In this document: piece by piece, positions 37,480 to 48,766 of the stretch
Layout: each line of letters starts with the position of its first letter
Position numbering within the stretch: the stretch's first letter is position 1
Position numbers and translations under genes: made by a program
Source of the DNA: Lates calcarifer
Lineage: Eukaryota > Chordata > Actinopteri > Centropomidae
DNA: 64,000 nucleotides
Assembly: GCF_001640805.2 (NCBI RefSeq)
Contig: NC_066851.1
Location: 23,485,493-23,549,492 of the forward strand
Direction: 5' to 3'
Notes under the pieces: model-generated
The model's input: only the letters and a program-made list of their open reading frames with translations
What the model was told of the DNA's origin: nothing
Databases searched by the model: none

Positions 37480-38010
37480 CAGACACATAAATACATATAC
37501 ACAGCCTCTTATTGCCGCCTGTTGTCTGACGTGCATAAAAGCAGAGCTGCTCTGCATGCCTTATCACCGTGTGATTGATGGCTGGCTGTTCTACTCTTAT
37601 CGATTCTATGCTCTCCATATATTAAACGGAGGAAACGGAGCCGAATCGCTCGTGGAATAAGGCGCTGAAATACGATCGCTCTCCGATAGCCCGGCTAATC
37701 TGCACAACCTAATTCATTCCTAACATCAGCCAGCCCTATCCCTGAGACACAGACAGTCACGCTGTGTTTTCTGTAGCGCTGATAGATGTACTTTATGTTT
37801 ATTAGCTGTGAGGTATTTCACCAGCTTATCTGGAAATTATGTGGGGCAGAGTGGCCGCCGAGTCTGTAAAATTACTCAATCAGCCGTGAGATTTGAAGTA
37901 ATTTACGACGTTTGCAAGGCAGTAATGATTGCAGAATGCAGACAGTCATGTTTTATTTGGATAATGTTGATATATGAATGTGTTTTTGGGGGCGTTGTGA
38001 AGAGATATAG
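37480..38010. promoter_or_regulatory. Candidate conserved noncoding block 6 (strongest candidate)
   Basis: Over 500 bases without simple repeats. It has CpGs retained in an otherwise CpG-poor intron (acgatcgctctccgatagc), TAAT cores (ggctaatctgcacaac, acctaattcattcctaac), and phrases such as aattactcaatcagccgtg and ggcagtaatgattgcagaat. The texture is that of vertebrate developmental enhancers. No reading frame with splice sites fits. Confidence 0.4.
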
Positions 38011-39313
38011 CTGCTGGTTTGGTTTTCAAAGTGATATTTTATTGTTTATCTGTGAAATGTAATATGTAAGGGACAGTGTCACTGCTATCTGCTCACATCC
38101 TTTAAAGCTGGTTTTTATGAGATGTGATGTTTTTACCGCAGAGGAAGAACTAGAGCAGAGAAGATCAATGAGTGGAGCGAAGCACTGACACTGGCAGGGT
38201 TGAGGGTTCAACTTCCTCCTGAGCTCAGGATAGGCAACCTTTCTTCTCTTTGAGTCGAATAGACACCGTCTCATATTATTGTCATGTCGTCATTGTCATG
38301 TTATAGAAATTTAAAACTGTCTTTCACCCATTAGCAAGGAGAAACTTTCCGCCTCAGACTGTGGTCGAACAAACCCGACATCACAGGGATCATTCAGATG
38401 ATTATCAAAGCGGCAAAATAATTTCTGACCGCTGTGACAAATGTTTTTATCTCAGCTTTACAAGAACGTTACACTTGATGAGTGAATTTGAAAGACGTCT
38501 GGATCAATCGGTGAAGTTACTGAGGCGCCACATGATTATTTTATAAACCTCACCATCCTGAAAAACTTTGTACAGCCAAATATAAAGTGTGTAGTGCTGA
38601 AACAAAGAGTCAGTTGAGTTATTTCACAATACATTTTGTTAGATGATTGAATGTTCTCTCTTTTATATTGTTGTATATTGAACATCTTTGGGTTTGGACT
38701 TGTTAAATTATCTTCCCATTGTTTTTTTTTACATTTCAAATATTGAGTCATTTACAGAACAAATACTGATCAGATCTCAAATCCCAGAATCCCAGCTCCT
38801 TCCTGCTGGCTGCAGACTCTGAGTTTGTGTGTTTATTGTGTGTGTGAGGGGTTAAAACACCTCGTCCCATCCGTCTCCACAGTGTGTATCCTGCTCCATA
38901 AATATTGGTGGTGTGGAGGTCTGACCTTGTCATGTGTTGACTGATGCCGTCGCCCGTCTATCCCTCACTGCAGACGGAGGACTGTCTCAGGCAGAGTGTG
39001 CTGCTGTGTGGAGGGACGCTTGGAAATAACACAAGACTACCAATATGCATGGTTAAATATGCTTCTATTATTCTCATTTCTGTAGTTGTTGTTGTTGTCA
39101 GATAGTTTATAATTTGTCGTATTAGAACAAGCAGACGAACCTAATGCACAGGTTTCTTTTTAGTTAGATTTAGGTTCAGATATTTGAATGAATATTATTT
39201 TGGTTAAATGTTCACTGTTCTCACTAGTGTCTTTGTATAGAGATAAAAAGGAGGCTTTTATTTTTTCATTAATGAGTGTGGACTCCCCTTGAGATCAGGC
39301 TGATCAGACTACA

Positions 39314-39314
<1 letters not shown>

Positions 39315-39347
<33 letters not shown>

Positions 39348-39392
39348 TCACATGTAGACACATAGTCCTGAGAGTATGTGTCTACAGTGTGA

Positions 39393-39424
<32 letters not shown>

Positions 39425-39491
39425 CGTTTCACATTGCAGCACAGCAGGATGTCAGAAGTGGTTAAGTCTTGAGGCTTGAGCACCTTGAGGC

Positions 39492-39538
<47 letters not shown>
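39315..39538. repeat. (CA)n, (GT)n, (CA)n microsatellite trio
   Basis: CA 39315-39345, GT 39396-39421, CA 39494-39538. The middle run is complementary to both neighbours. Confidence 0.9.
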
Positions 39539-39539
<1 letters not shown>

Positions 39540-40020
39540 CAGATCAGAAAAGGCTGTAACGGTGCTCAGAGATCTGACTGGAGTGTTTCCCAACACCGCC
39601 TCAGGCTGCTCTGTGCTCCATCCATCCACCCATCCATTTCGTTTATCATCCATTCATACATCCGTCTATTTTCTTTCCCTTTATTTCAAGTCCACCTCTC
39701 CTTTCCTCTTTTCCATTTACACAAACACAATTATGTCTTAATTCTTTTTCTTTATGTTAACACCCCCCACCACCACCACCAGCAGCAGCAGCAGCAGCAG
39801 CAGCCTTCCCTTTAGCAGACACGACTGCAACAAAGCTAATGCTGCTCTGTAACAGCTGGATGTGCACAGGAAATAAGCAACTGTTCTGTAACAAGTTTTC
39901 AATATTAACTTTTAAGGTGATGATACCAAAAACTGATATATGCAGGTTTAAAACGGGACATGAACCACTTTCTCTATGTCTCCACAAAGGCAAACAGAAG
40001 TCCAGTATTCCCTCTCTTTT

Positions 40021-40195
40021 CGCTCTGTTTTTGGTCTCCACCACATCCTGGAGGAAATATCTTCCTCTTCAGCTGCTAAACGCTCTGCTGTGTTCACCAG
40101 CTGCTCTCTAACTGAGCAGGTAGTGAACAGTGGCTTTTACAAAGAAAAGAGCAGCCACAACAACACCGGGTCGATGTTGTGGGTGAACCAAAACA
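40021..40195 (+). repeat. Copy B of the dispersed repeat family seen at 14206
   Basis: cgctctgtttttggtctcca, cagctgctaaacgctc, gtgttcaccagctgctctct and gagcaggtagtgaacagtgg follow the same order as in copy A at 14206 and copy C at 60901. It ends about 160 bases before akap6 exon j. Confidence 0.6.
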
Positions 40196-40353
40196 AATTT
40201 AGAGCAAATTTACCGTCCGGACAGGACAACGATGAGCTGAAACTCACTTTGTGTTCTCTGGACCCATCAGACCTCTTTGTAACAGCAGGACTTTAACCTT
40301 TTTAATTAGTAGAGAAATATCTTGACTCTGTCGATGATCTCTGTCTGTTTCAG

Positions 40354-40450
40354 AGTTTCAAGCTGAACGTGGACAGTCACAGCGCTCTGAAGGAGAGCAT
40401 AATGGAGGAGGGAAAAGCACTGCTCACCGTCATCACCTCTCACCAATCAG
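40354..40450 (+). CDS. akap6: akap6 exon j: middle of the first spectrin-like repeat
   Basis: Acceptor GTCTGTTTCAG, donor GTACGC. It encodes SFKLNVDSHSALKESIMEEG then KALLTVITSHQSG, matching human SFKLNVDSHCALKEAVEEEGHQLLELIASHKAG. It is 97 bases long: it starts in phase 0 and ends after the first base of a Gly codon completed by the next exon. This is the second helix of the repeat. Confidence 0.95.
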
Positions 40451-40778
40451 GTACGCACACACTCTCACACACACATACTCATTCACATCTCCTTCTCACA
40501 CACACAATGAGTGGATACACACTGAAACACACACAGGTGGCCATAACCGAGCCCCAGCTCTGTTCCATTCATTATTAATATTAGGATTAACAGAGTGACC
40601 TTCAGAGAGGAGAGCTCATATGAATGTAGCCGAAAGAGAGACGGAGAGAGAGATGAAGACAAAGAATGAGATGGAGGGAGAGAAAGATAGAAAAGCAGAG
40701 AGAAAAGCCAGCGGGCAGAAACTGGACGGCAGAGAGAAAAACATTCAATATAATTTTATATTTTCCCAAATCTTTGCA

Positions 40779-40784
<6 letters not shown>

Positions 40785-40814
<30 letters not shown>
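40785..40814. repeat. (GA)n microsatellite
   Basis: About 29 bases of GA repeat within a purine-rich stretch of the short intron between akap6 exons j and k. Confidence 0.85.
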
Positions 40815-40816
<2 letters not shown>

Positions 40817-41136
40817 GAGATCAGAGCTTTGGTTAGAATAACTACTTGGTTAACGTAAAGCAGGAAGAGCTGTCTCCGTAACAAACACACCAAACTCTGG
40901 ATATCAGAGATGAACTCTGGTTTTTATCTGATCTACTCTTTAAGTTTAACTAATGCAACAGTAGAATCAGTTCAAGAAGAAAGAAAGGGACAAACTCTAA
41001 AACCAGTTTGCAACTTTTCCTCTTTTTAGACGTCAGGAAAAATTCATTTAAAATGAGTCTGATAATTGGATTCAACATTAAGAGTTTCTCTCTCTCTCTC
41101 TCCTTCTGTTTTATCCCTGTGTTTCTCGCCCTGCAG

Positions 41137-41339
41137 GTCTGAAGGATATCCTCCATATGGTTTCCAGCCAATGGGATCAGCTGCAGCGGCAGATCCGGCG
41201 CCAACATGGCTGGATGCTCCGCGCCCTCCGCTGCATCCAGGCCCGCCTCCTCTACACCGGCCAATCGCACGAGCTCTTCGCGGCCTCGCTGGACCCGTCA
41301 GCCAGTCAGCAGGCTGCGTGCCCGGCGGACGGCCTCAAG
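41137..41339 (+). CDS. akap6: akap6 exon k: end of the first spectrin-like repeat; last exon seen
   Basis: Acceptor CGCCCTGCAG, donor GTAAGA; 203 bases, completing Gly and then 67 codons, ending in phase 0. It encodes LKDILHMVSSQWDQLQRQIR then RQHGWMLRALRCIQARLL, matching human LKDMLRMIASQWKELQRQIK and RQHSWILRALDTIKAEIL. The last third (LDPSASQQAACPADGLK) is divergent. The next mammalian block (EVQLCYLEAQRDAVEQM) was searched for by eye downstream and not found. Confidence 0.95.
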
Positions 41340-41506
41340 GTAAGAAAAGAAAAAAAGAAAAAACTGATGGTGGATTTTATTTTCTGTTTAGCTTTGACTT
41401 TCTCTGTTATTCTCTTCATCTGTTTTTTGTTTCTCTTTTATTCTTTGGTTCATATTCCTCCATTTCCTCTCTGATGATCCCTGTTATCCCCCTCTCTCTC
41501 TCCCTG

Positions 41507-41545
<39 letters not shown>

Positions 41546-42535
41546 TAACCATAGTCCTTTGTAAAACTCTTTGTACTGGCTGCCAGTTGACATCCAGATT
41601 GGTGTCTCATTTCTTATTGGCTGCTGGTTAATTGGCTGGACTTGGTTAATTAGATGCCATCTCCCTTTGTGTGTCCCTCTCTCACTCATTGCGACAGTCA
41701 TGTGTGTGTGTGTAAAAATTTTCCATGAGTCATCTTTGGCCTTCTGTCTCTTTCCTTCTAAACACGCTGAGAAAAAAAAAGATTTAAAACATTTCTTTCT
41801 TCTTTCGTCTTCTGCCTCGTTGTCTTTGTTCATTTCTTCAGTCCATTCAAATACTTTCTAATAAGAATTTCTTCAAACAGCTCCTCTGTTAAGTGTTAAA
41901 TACATCAATAGCATTTCCTCAGAAGAGAAAATGTATATTTTTTCCCAGAACAACTAATGTGAAACGGTCCACACGCTCTCCTTCAACACTCGACCCAGAG
42001 GTCGTCATGGATCCAAAATTTTGGAAGTGATCCAAAAACTCCTCCTGCTCCGTACAGGTCACACACTCTGTCTCAGTTGATTGTGAGGTGCATCATGATC
42101 AGAGCTGAGTCCACTGATAAAACAGGACCCTGCTTAGATCCAGTTAGACTGAGTGACCTGTGAAGACCTCCCTCCTCTACATCCTCCTGTTCTGTCCTTG
42201 CCTTTCCTTCATCACTTCTTTATTATTTCCACCCTCATTCTTCCAAATTTCTTGCCATCCCTCTTTCATTGTTGCTCCCCTCCTTCAATTATTTAGTTCC
42301 TTGTTAAACCCCTGTACTTCCTGCCATCTATCCTTAGGATCTGGGTTAGGCTCCTTCCTCTCTTCCTTTTTTGTCCTATCTACCTTCCTTTTCTTCTGTT
42401 GTTATTTAATCCATCCCTCTTTCATCAGATTTCCCTGCTTCTTTTCCTCCTTCTGTCTCATTTCATCAGTCCTCTCTCCCATTGCTTGTCCTCCCCTTCC
42501 TTTCCTCCTCTTCCTCTCTGCTCTCTCATTGTCCT

Positions 42536-42632
42536 CTCCCTCCTCCCCTTCCTCCCCCCTTCCTCCCCCCCTTCCTCCTCCCCTTCCTCCCCCCCTTCCT
42601 CCTCTCCTTCCTCCTCTCCTTCCTCCTCCTGC
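42536..42632. repeat. Polypyrimidine tandem repeat, unit about 12 bases (ccttcctccccc)
   Basis: About seven imperfect copies of a cttcctcc-plus-C-run unit make a nearly pure C/T strand of about 100 bases. It ends in tcctcctcctgcag, a strong acceptor-like sequence, but the next codon in the akap6 frame is a stop. Confidence 0.8.
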
Positions 42633-43189
42633 AGACCTGACTCTGGTTGTTTTCACATTGTTTAGTTGCAATTAGAGCTGCAGCAGCCTGATCACTGTGA
42701 TCAGTCAACAGTGACAGCCATTAGCCAGCTACCACCTTTGTGTGTGTGTGTGTGCATGTCTTATAGTGAAAGTGTATTTTTGTATTTGTGTGTATTTGTG
42801 TTTTTATGTGTGTGTGTGTGTGTGTGTCCATTAGCTGCTTGGCCGCAGCACATTAACAGTCCATTCATTATCTGTGTGAATCTCCCTCTGCACTTAAAGC
42901 TTTGATCCGTAAAACCTCCAAACAACAAACTGAGGTGTGAACCTGCTGAATTATTTCTGTTCGCTGCTTCACGGCACAAACACACACAAACAGTGTCAAC
43001 ATCACATGTTTCACATACTTCTGTGATATTTTCAATTATTCAGTTCATGTCTGTTCTGGGCAGCTGAGCACTGAACCCAAACTAACAGAGAAGTACAAAA
43101 CCTGCAAGAAGCTCCACCTGCAGGAGCTAACAGCCAAAACAACTTCAATAACCCGAGTCTTTCTGCGCACGTTTACTTTGAAGTTCAAT

Positions 43190-43610
43190 TCACCAATCAA
43201 GTCATTTAAGACAAGTCCAAGTCAAAACTTAGGCCAGGGCTAATTTAAAAAGCAAATGCTGAAGTCTGGTCTCGAGTCAGGTAAGTAAGTCAGGTTCAAG
43301 ACACCAGTTTAAGATTCAGATTCAGTTTATTTAAGACAAGCTGAAGTTGAGCCACAGTTCGATCGAGATGAGATGGATCCAGGACTTTAGGTTATTCAAG
43401 ACAAGTCTGAACCAAGTCTCAAGTTATATGAAAAAATCACAAGTCAGGATCCAAGTTATTTAAGACATGTTTACTTCAGGACGTAAATCATTTGCCACCG
43501 GAATCGTCAGCAGTACCCAGGTGTGTTATTTAGTCTGTCTGGGAAGGTTTTAAAGTCCGAGTCAAATCTTAGAGTTTGAGCTGTGTCCCAAGTCATTCGA
43601 GACCAGCTTG
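43190..43610 (+). repeat. Degenerate tandem array, period about 65 bases (gt-ATT-aagacaag core)
   Basis: The core gtcatttaagacaag recurs in decayed form at 43201, 43325, 43391, 43455 and 43592, with a weaker match at 43525. Spacings are 124, 66, 64, 70 and 67, all near multiples of 65. Between cores, 'aagtc' words (caagtccaagtc, caagtctgaaccaagtctc) recur. This is an old minisatellite. Confidence 0.65.
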
Positions 43611-43889
43611 TTAAATAGTGACCATCAGAATGACTCAGCAGCAGGTCTCAGGTCTGCAGCTCTGCTGGCACCTGAGAGGAAAACAATGAGCATCAATCTG
43701 CTTCATCAGGAAACTAGAACAAGATGTGACCGTTTTGTATACCACTGTTTTTAGCTCCAAGCTCCAGCTGTGGTCTGTAATTGTGACAGCAAATGCATGT
43801 AGAAATTCAGAGTCCTGCTCTGCTTTTTAACCTTCAAGACAACTCAGTGTATTTGAGTATTCAGCAACATTTAGAGCCATCAGACAGCT

Positions 43890-44040
43890 TGATGATGTTA
43901 TGGAGGAACTAAACAACAATTTGCGCAGTAAAAAATCCCTGAACGTGGCTTTACTGTGTGTTCATTATCTGCTAGTGCTCTTTAATGACAATCAGATGCA
44001 TGGCCTAATTACTGCCACAGACAGCGAGGTGGGGAGTGGC
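43890..44040. promoter_or_regulatory. Candidate conserved noncoding block 7
   Basis: It contains gctttactgtgtgttcatta, gctctttaatgacaatcag and atggcctaattactgcc with no simple repeats. Its open reading frame has no splice sites or family match, so a regulatory element is the better guess. Confidence 0.3.
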
Positions 44041-44279
44041 AGAGGGGGGGGTGCAGACTGCAAGGTCACCCAAGGGCATGATGTTTATGTGTGTGTTTAT
44101 GGACCTTGGTTTAAAAAAAAGATGAAACAAGAATGACCAAGGGCAGAGGAGCAGGTAAATCCACTGCTGCTCATTTGTGTGTGTGTGTGTGTGTGTCTGT
44201 GTGTGTTTTCAGTGCAGGCGTGAGAGCATCTATTAGCATCTACATACCCCTGTGTGTGTGTGTGTGTGTTTAAATGAAC

Positions 44280-44540
44280 GTAACCTTGACTAAAGGGCAA
44301 AATAAAGGGCAAATTGGAATAAATTTATCAAATTATGAAGCCTCGTACAATATTTATAACCAGCGGATCCACTATTCATTACAAAAGATTAAATACCAAC
44401 TTGTATCAATAATTCATCCTCTTAATCTTCATTTTTAGTGCAATTAAGAGCAGAGGCAAATGACATATTTCACACCCGGCTCCAAGATAGTTAGCATGCA
44501 ATTTACTGGATGTGACTGCAGCTCTGCAGGCTGCTGGTGC
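44280..44540. promoter_or_regulatory. Candidate conserved noncoding block 8
   Basis: AT-rich, repeat-free run with aaattggaataaatttatc, caataattcatcctcttaat, gtgcaattaagagcagagg and ttagcatgcaatttactgg. It directly follows a (GT)n run. Confidence 0.35.
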
Positions 44541-44866
44541 CCCCACTGCTGAATATATAACGTGTTTGGACACATTTAACTAAATAGATTATCATCTGTG
44601 GTTAATGATGATGGCACTGATAATATTACTTGACTTTATATAACACTTGTCTAACAGTAGATGATGTTGAATAGGTGTACATTAGGATAAGGATGAAACA
44701 CATGAGTAACTCTGCAAGATTAAAAGACACCAGTGTATGAAAATGATGTTAGACGACCCTTTTCACAAACATGGCCGACAAACGTCTGCTTCGTCTCGAC
44801 AGGTTTTAAATCTGCTCTTGTTAATATTTGAAGACGCCAGCTCTCCGTGACGTCCTGCAGTACTCT

Positions 44867-44903
44867 ACGATTCGACTTGTCAGTATCCAACAAGTCAAAT
44901 CGT
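44867..44903. other. Near-perfect hairpin: 14-base arms, 9-base loop
   Basis: acgattcgacttgt (44867-44880) and acaagtcaaatcgt (44890-44903) are complementary at 13 of 14 positions, separated by cagtatcca. It is not part of a recognised RNA gene. Confidence 0.6.
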
Positions 44904-45157
44904 CACCTTTTAAATTGTTGCTTTAAACAGTCAGTTGAGAAAGTCTGTGAAGATGATCTCAGTCATCCACAGCATCTTCAGCCTTACTAACTTTCTTTTG
45001 GAGCTTTCATCATCATCTCACAGTCTTCATCAGTGAATATTCTTACAGTTACAAAACACACGAAAAGCTACAAAATGGACCTTAATGTTGGGGCTGAAAT
45101 TTAGTTTGAGTTTTTGGATTCAGTTCAGTCTTTCCCTTCTATTAATTCATTGACATG

Positions 45158-45171
45158 GTCGCCATAGCAAC
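45158..45171. promoter_or_regulatory. Perfect RFX X-box
   Basis: GTCGCCATAGCAAC fits the RFX consensus GTNRCC, spacer of 0-3, RGYAAC exactly, with a two-base spacer. RFX factors bind such palindromes in ciliary and neuronal enhancers. Site quality is seen; use is inferred. Confidence 0.5.
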
Positions 45172-45596
45172 AACAGGTGTGGTGTGAGGTCATTAATTTA
45201 GGTTGGGCCTTAACGAGCCTCCAAAGAGTAATACTGTGTGTGTGTGTGTGTCTCTTGGTGCTCATAAGAGCTTGTTGTTATTGGTGTTAACATATGTCGC
45301 TGACAAGGTCTAAGACTTTTCTTTCTTTCTGTCCTGTGATGTTCATCCGTCCTTCTTCTGACTTTCTCTCTCTCTCTTTCTCTGCTTCCTTTTGCCTTCT
45401 CACAGTGAAAGGTAGAAAAATGAAAAAGACAAATCGAAGATGTTGAAAGATGTGGCAGAAAGACAGAATTATCCATCAGCCTTCTCATCCTCCGTCCATC
45501 TGTCTCACCACCATCCATCCCTCCTTCTCTCTGTCGTTTCTTTTTTACAGTGTCTATCCCTCACCCCGGCCATCCTCTTTTTCTCTACTGCTATTC

Positions 45597-45648
<52 letters not shown>
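45597..45648. repeat. (TCTA)n tetranucleotide microsatellite
   Basis: Twelve or so uninterrupted ATCT units within a C/T-rich tract. Confidence 0.95.
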
Positions 45649-46139
45649 TTCTACCATCCCTCTGTTCCTTCACCGTTGTGTCTTTGCCCTTGCTCTCCCT
45701 CTCCATACTCCATCCATCTCTCCTTTCCTTGCTTTGACTTTCTATTGCTGTTCCATCCTTCCATCCCACATCCACCAATCCCTCTTTCTTCCCCTACCCC
45801 TCTTTTTACTGTGCATCCTTTATCCATTTGTTTCTATTTCCTGTCTCCTTCCTCCCCTATCCTCATAACTCTATCCATTGTTTCCTTCCCCCACTATTCC
45901 TCTCTTCCCCCTTTTGCTTCTTCCTTCATCCATCCATCCTTCAGTCCTCGTATCCACCTCTCCTCTGCACATTCCCTTCTCTTTAAACCCCCACAGACCT
46001 TTACGTTCACTCACTCTTCTTTCTCACATCTTGTACCTTTCCCTGCATCCCCCATCCTCCCTTTCTTTCTCTCTCCATCCTCCAGCTCTCCCCCAAAATC
46101 CCTCCCACCCTCCCTCTCTCTCCCTCTTTCTTTCTCTCT

Positions 46140-46265
46140 GTCCGTCTGTCTGGAGAGGGGCGATTCATGTAAATGTCAGGAAATATCAGAGCCGGGGTGG
46201 TGGGATTAGGCAGCGAGGAGAAGATACACTGATACCAGCAAATATAACGCTCTGACAAGACGGCC
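46140..46265. promoter_or_regulatory. Candidate conserved noncoding block 9
   Basis: Between a C/T tract and a (CA)n run lies repeat-free sequence with gcgattcatgtaaatgtcag and ataccagcaaatataacgc. Tentative. Confidence 0.25.
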
Positions 46266-46279
46266 AACACCGGGGATTA

Positions 46280-46281
<2 letters not shown>

Positions 46282-46322
<41 letters not shown>

Positions 46323-46506
46323 GCTAGTGTTCAGACACACTGAAAGGGTCTGTGTGTGTGTGTGTGTTGTATGAGAATATTGTGTTGTGTGACTTCTGCA
46401 GTGTGTTGCTGCATTTTAAAGATTTATTGTACATGTGTGAAGATTTTCAAGTGACATCTGTAGTGTTTTGTTGCATATTGAAGATGAAGGTAAAGGTTGA
46501 GTGTTT

Positions 46507-46547
<41 letters not shown>
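46282..46547. repeat. (CA)n and (GT)n pair flanking a partial direct duplication
   Basis: CA at 46282-46320 and GT at 46511-46547. Between them gtgacttctgcagtgtgttg (46389) and gtgacatctgtagtgttttg (46453) are two diverged copies of a unit of about 40 bases. Confidence 0.75.
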
Positions 46548-48097
46548 GGCAGGGTGAAAGAGAGGGAGTGTGAGAGAGGTGGAAAGGTGTTTAATACAAG
46601 TGTGAAAGCAGTGTAATATTTAACAGCTTAGTGGGATTTGTCTGTCACATTACAGGGGATTGGACTGGTCTGGTAACACACACACACACACACACTGAAA
46701 AGGTGAATGGATGTGTTCAGTGACAGCTCCTGAATCTGAATCCTTCTCTGGAGTTTCATCACTCAGATGTTATAAAACTGTCATCATGTTTGGACAGACG
46801 ATATATTACAAATGTGAGGGAAATATGACAAGAACAAAGTATGTTCATATGTGGAGGAGAGAACAGAGAAATGTTCTCTCAGCAAATGAAATTTTCAGCT
46901 TTTAAATGAAGTTTCTTAAGAAAACAATGGACGTTTACTTGAAATGAATCAGTCTGTTAAATTAGATTTTCTCAGTCATGTGTCTTTTTCTTGGGAAATT
47001 TAAGGAGCTTTACCGACGTTAAGAGAGAAACATAACAGTAAAGAAACAGCTTTAAATTCCTGGCAGTGTGCTTTGAAATAATTTACCAGTTCAAGGAGCA
47101 AAGAAAATACAAAACATCCAAATAATTAAAAGTAGCTTATTCATTATTTATGTTCTTATTTTGTTAATTATATGTAAAAGGCTTTTTTATTGATCAGAAC
47201 AGGACGTGTCAGAGCGGAGAGAGAAAGAGTAACTGCGCCTTTAAACTGTGAGAGTTTGGGAGGTCAGAGACGAAGGCTGACCGTCGTGAGAGAAACATGG
47301 AGAAATCTTTGGTCGTCTAGAACCATGTTATTAGATCTCACCACGAGACTCGTCCGCTGACAGCTGATGTGGAGATTTGGCGACCAAACAGAACCTGCGG
47401 CAAAAATCTTCCTTGGTACGACTGAGTCTGCTGCTTCCTCCTCCTCTCACAGCGTCAGCACTGAGGCCAATTATTATTATTGTCTTGCTGCATTTTCACA
47501 ACCAAAGAGCAGCAGAGTGACAGTTGTGATGTTTCTGATATTGATATCGAACACTCTGACTCACCGGGGTTTTATTAGACTGTCGCACACAGTGTGATAT
47601 ACAGTAAACTTACATGATGATTACTGTCGCACAGTCTAAAGGAGATTTTTATTTTTCAACTAATCTGAAGTACCAACAGAAAACTCTTAAAAGTGAGAAA
47701 CACTGATCCAGTGGTGTAAGACAGGATATATAAGGACTTACAATATCATTCAGTTTAGTTTCATATCAAGGCTGTTTTTGTCTGCCTGTGTTTCCTGCTG
47801 CTCTTTATTATAAATTACCCAATAAAAGAGAAAAATAATTATTAATAACATTTCTTAATAGAAGAGCAAAACTGTGGGACAAAGAAACGAGATGATCTTA
47901 AGCCACACTGAAGTCACTCGTGTTTTTAAATAACATTTAATTTCATTGTATATATATTTTATATGTCAGTGTATCAGGACAGCAAACTCCCCTCCTGTGA
48001 TAACACACACACAGTATCAAGCCGAGCCTCACTGTATATTTTAGATGTATTATTTTCTTTTCAAGAAATGTGGAAGTCTGGAACGTAGCAGTTTCCC

Positions 48098-48160
48098 CCG
48101 GGGGAGGGGAGGGGGAGGAGAGGGGAGGAGAGGGAAGGGAGGGGGAGGTTGGGGTGTGTC
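48098..48160 (+). other. G-rich tract with quadruplex potential
   Basis: Many runs of three to five G separated by one to four bases (ggggaggggagggggaggag at the start). Enough runs for several alternative G-quadruplexes on the plus strand. Confidence 0.55.
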
Positions 48161-48265
48161 GTGGAGGTTGAGGTGGGAGAGAGGTGATGGGTCGAGATTA
48201 GACCATGTTCCTTTGGACACGGGGGACACAAATCCTGTTAGAGAGCTGAACCAAACAGCCCTGAG

Positions 48266-48267
<2 letters not shown>

Positions 48268-48297
<30 letters not shown>

Positions 48298-48404
48298 TAG
48301 CCTACATGGTGTCATACGTACACACACACATCAAAATTTCTGACACGCACAGAGCACATGTGGTGTTTTTTTGTGTGTTTAGAAGTTTGTGTGAGTCTCT
48401 CTCT

Positions 48405-48493
<89 letters not shown>

Positions 48494-48564
48494 GTTCAGG
48501 TATGAAGTGATAAGTGACCTCCTAGGTGACACTTCTCACAGTCTGAGCTGAGTTAAATAACGTT

Positions 48565-48611
<47 letters not shown>
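48268..48611. repeat. (CA)n, compound (GT)n-(GA)n, and (GT)n microsatellites
   Basis: CA at 48268-48293; GT of about 49 bases at 48411-48459 running into a GA run to 48490; GT again at 48571-48611. Confidence 0.9.
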
Positions 48612-48614
<3 letters not shown>

Positions 48615-48766
48615 GAGGCACTTGTACATTTGTGATTGTGACTGTTGGCACTTGTATGGTGACTCTGACTGTGTGTGTGTGTGTGTGTGTCTTATCAGTG
48701 TAGCTGGTAGAGACAGCTTGTTGGCCTCAGGCCTCTATTTCACCCTACAGACCACACAGACGAGGA

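Larger units (their letters stand above)
29931..40353 (+). other. akap6: akap6 intron of about 10.4 kb between exons i and j
   Basis: No coding exon recognised. It holds the LINE relic at 31441-31620, a run of four CA microsatellites at 32643-32962, candidate regulatory blocks at 33060-33185 and 37480-38010, microsatellites around 34303-35753 and 39315-39538, a CCACC/CAG run at 39765-39803, and repeat copy B near its end. The stretch 34185-34300 also resembles a dispersed fish repeat. 36230-36960 has open frames on the minus strand that match nothing I know. Confidence 0.7.

Noticed and set aside
42635..42660. Possible next akap6 exon after a strong acceptor-like site
   Set aside because: The required phase-0 reading is ACC TGA, an immediate stop, and the sequence does not resemble AKAP6.
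42160..42675. 171-codon open frame ending in a Pro-Leu run
   Set aside because: It is encoded by a polypyrimidine tract and minisatellite. Low complexity explains the absence of stops.
45440..46255. Open frames up to 219 codons on the plus strand
   Set aside because: Also a C/T-rich tract with a (TCTA)n repeat; all three frames are open at once, which is not how a gene behaves.
47190..47600. Region with higher GC and a 76-codon frame
   Set aside because: No family match and no splice sites; not distinct enough even as a regulatory candidate.
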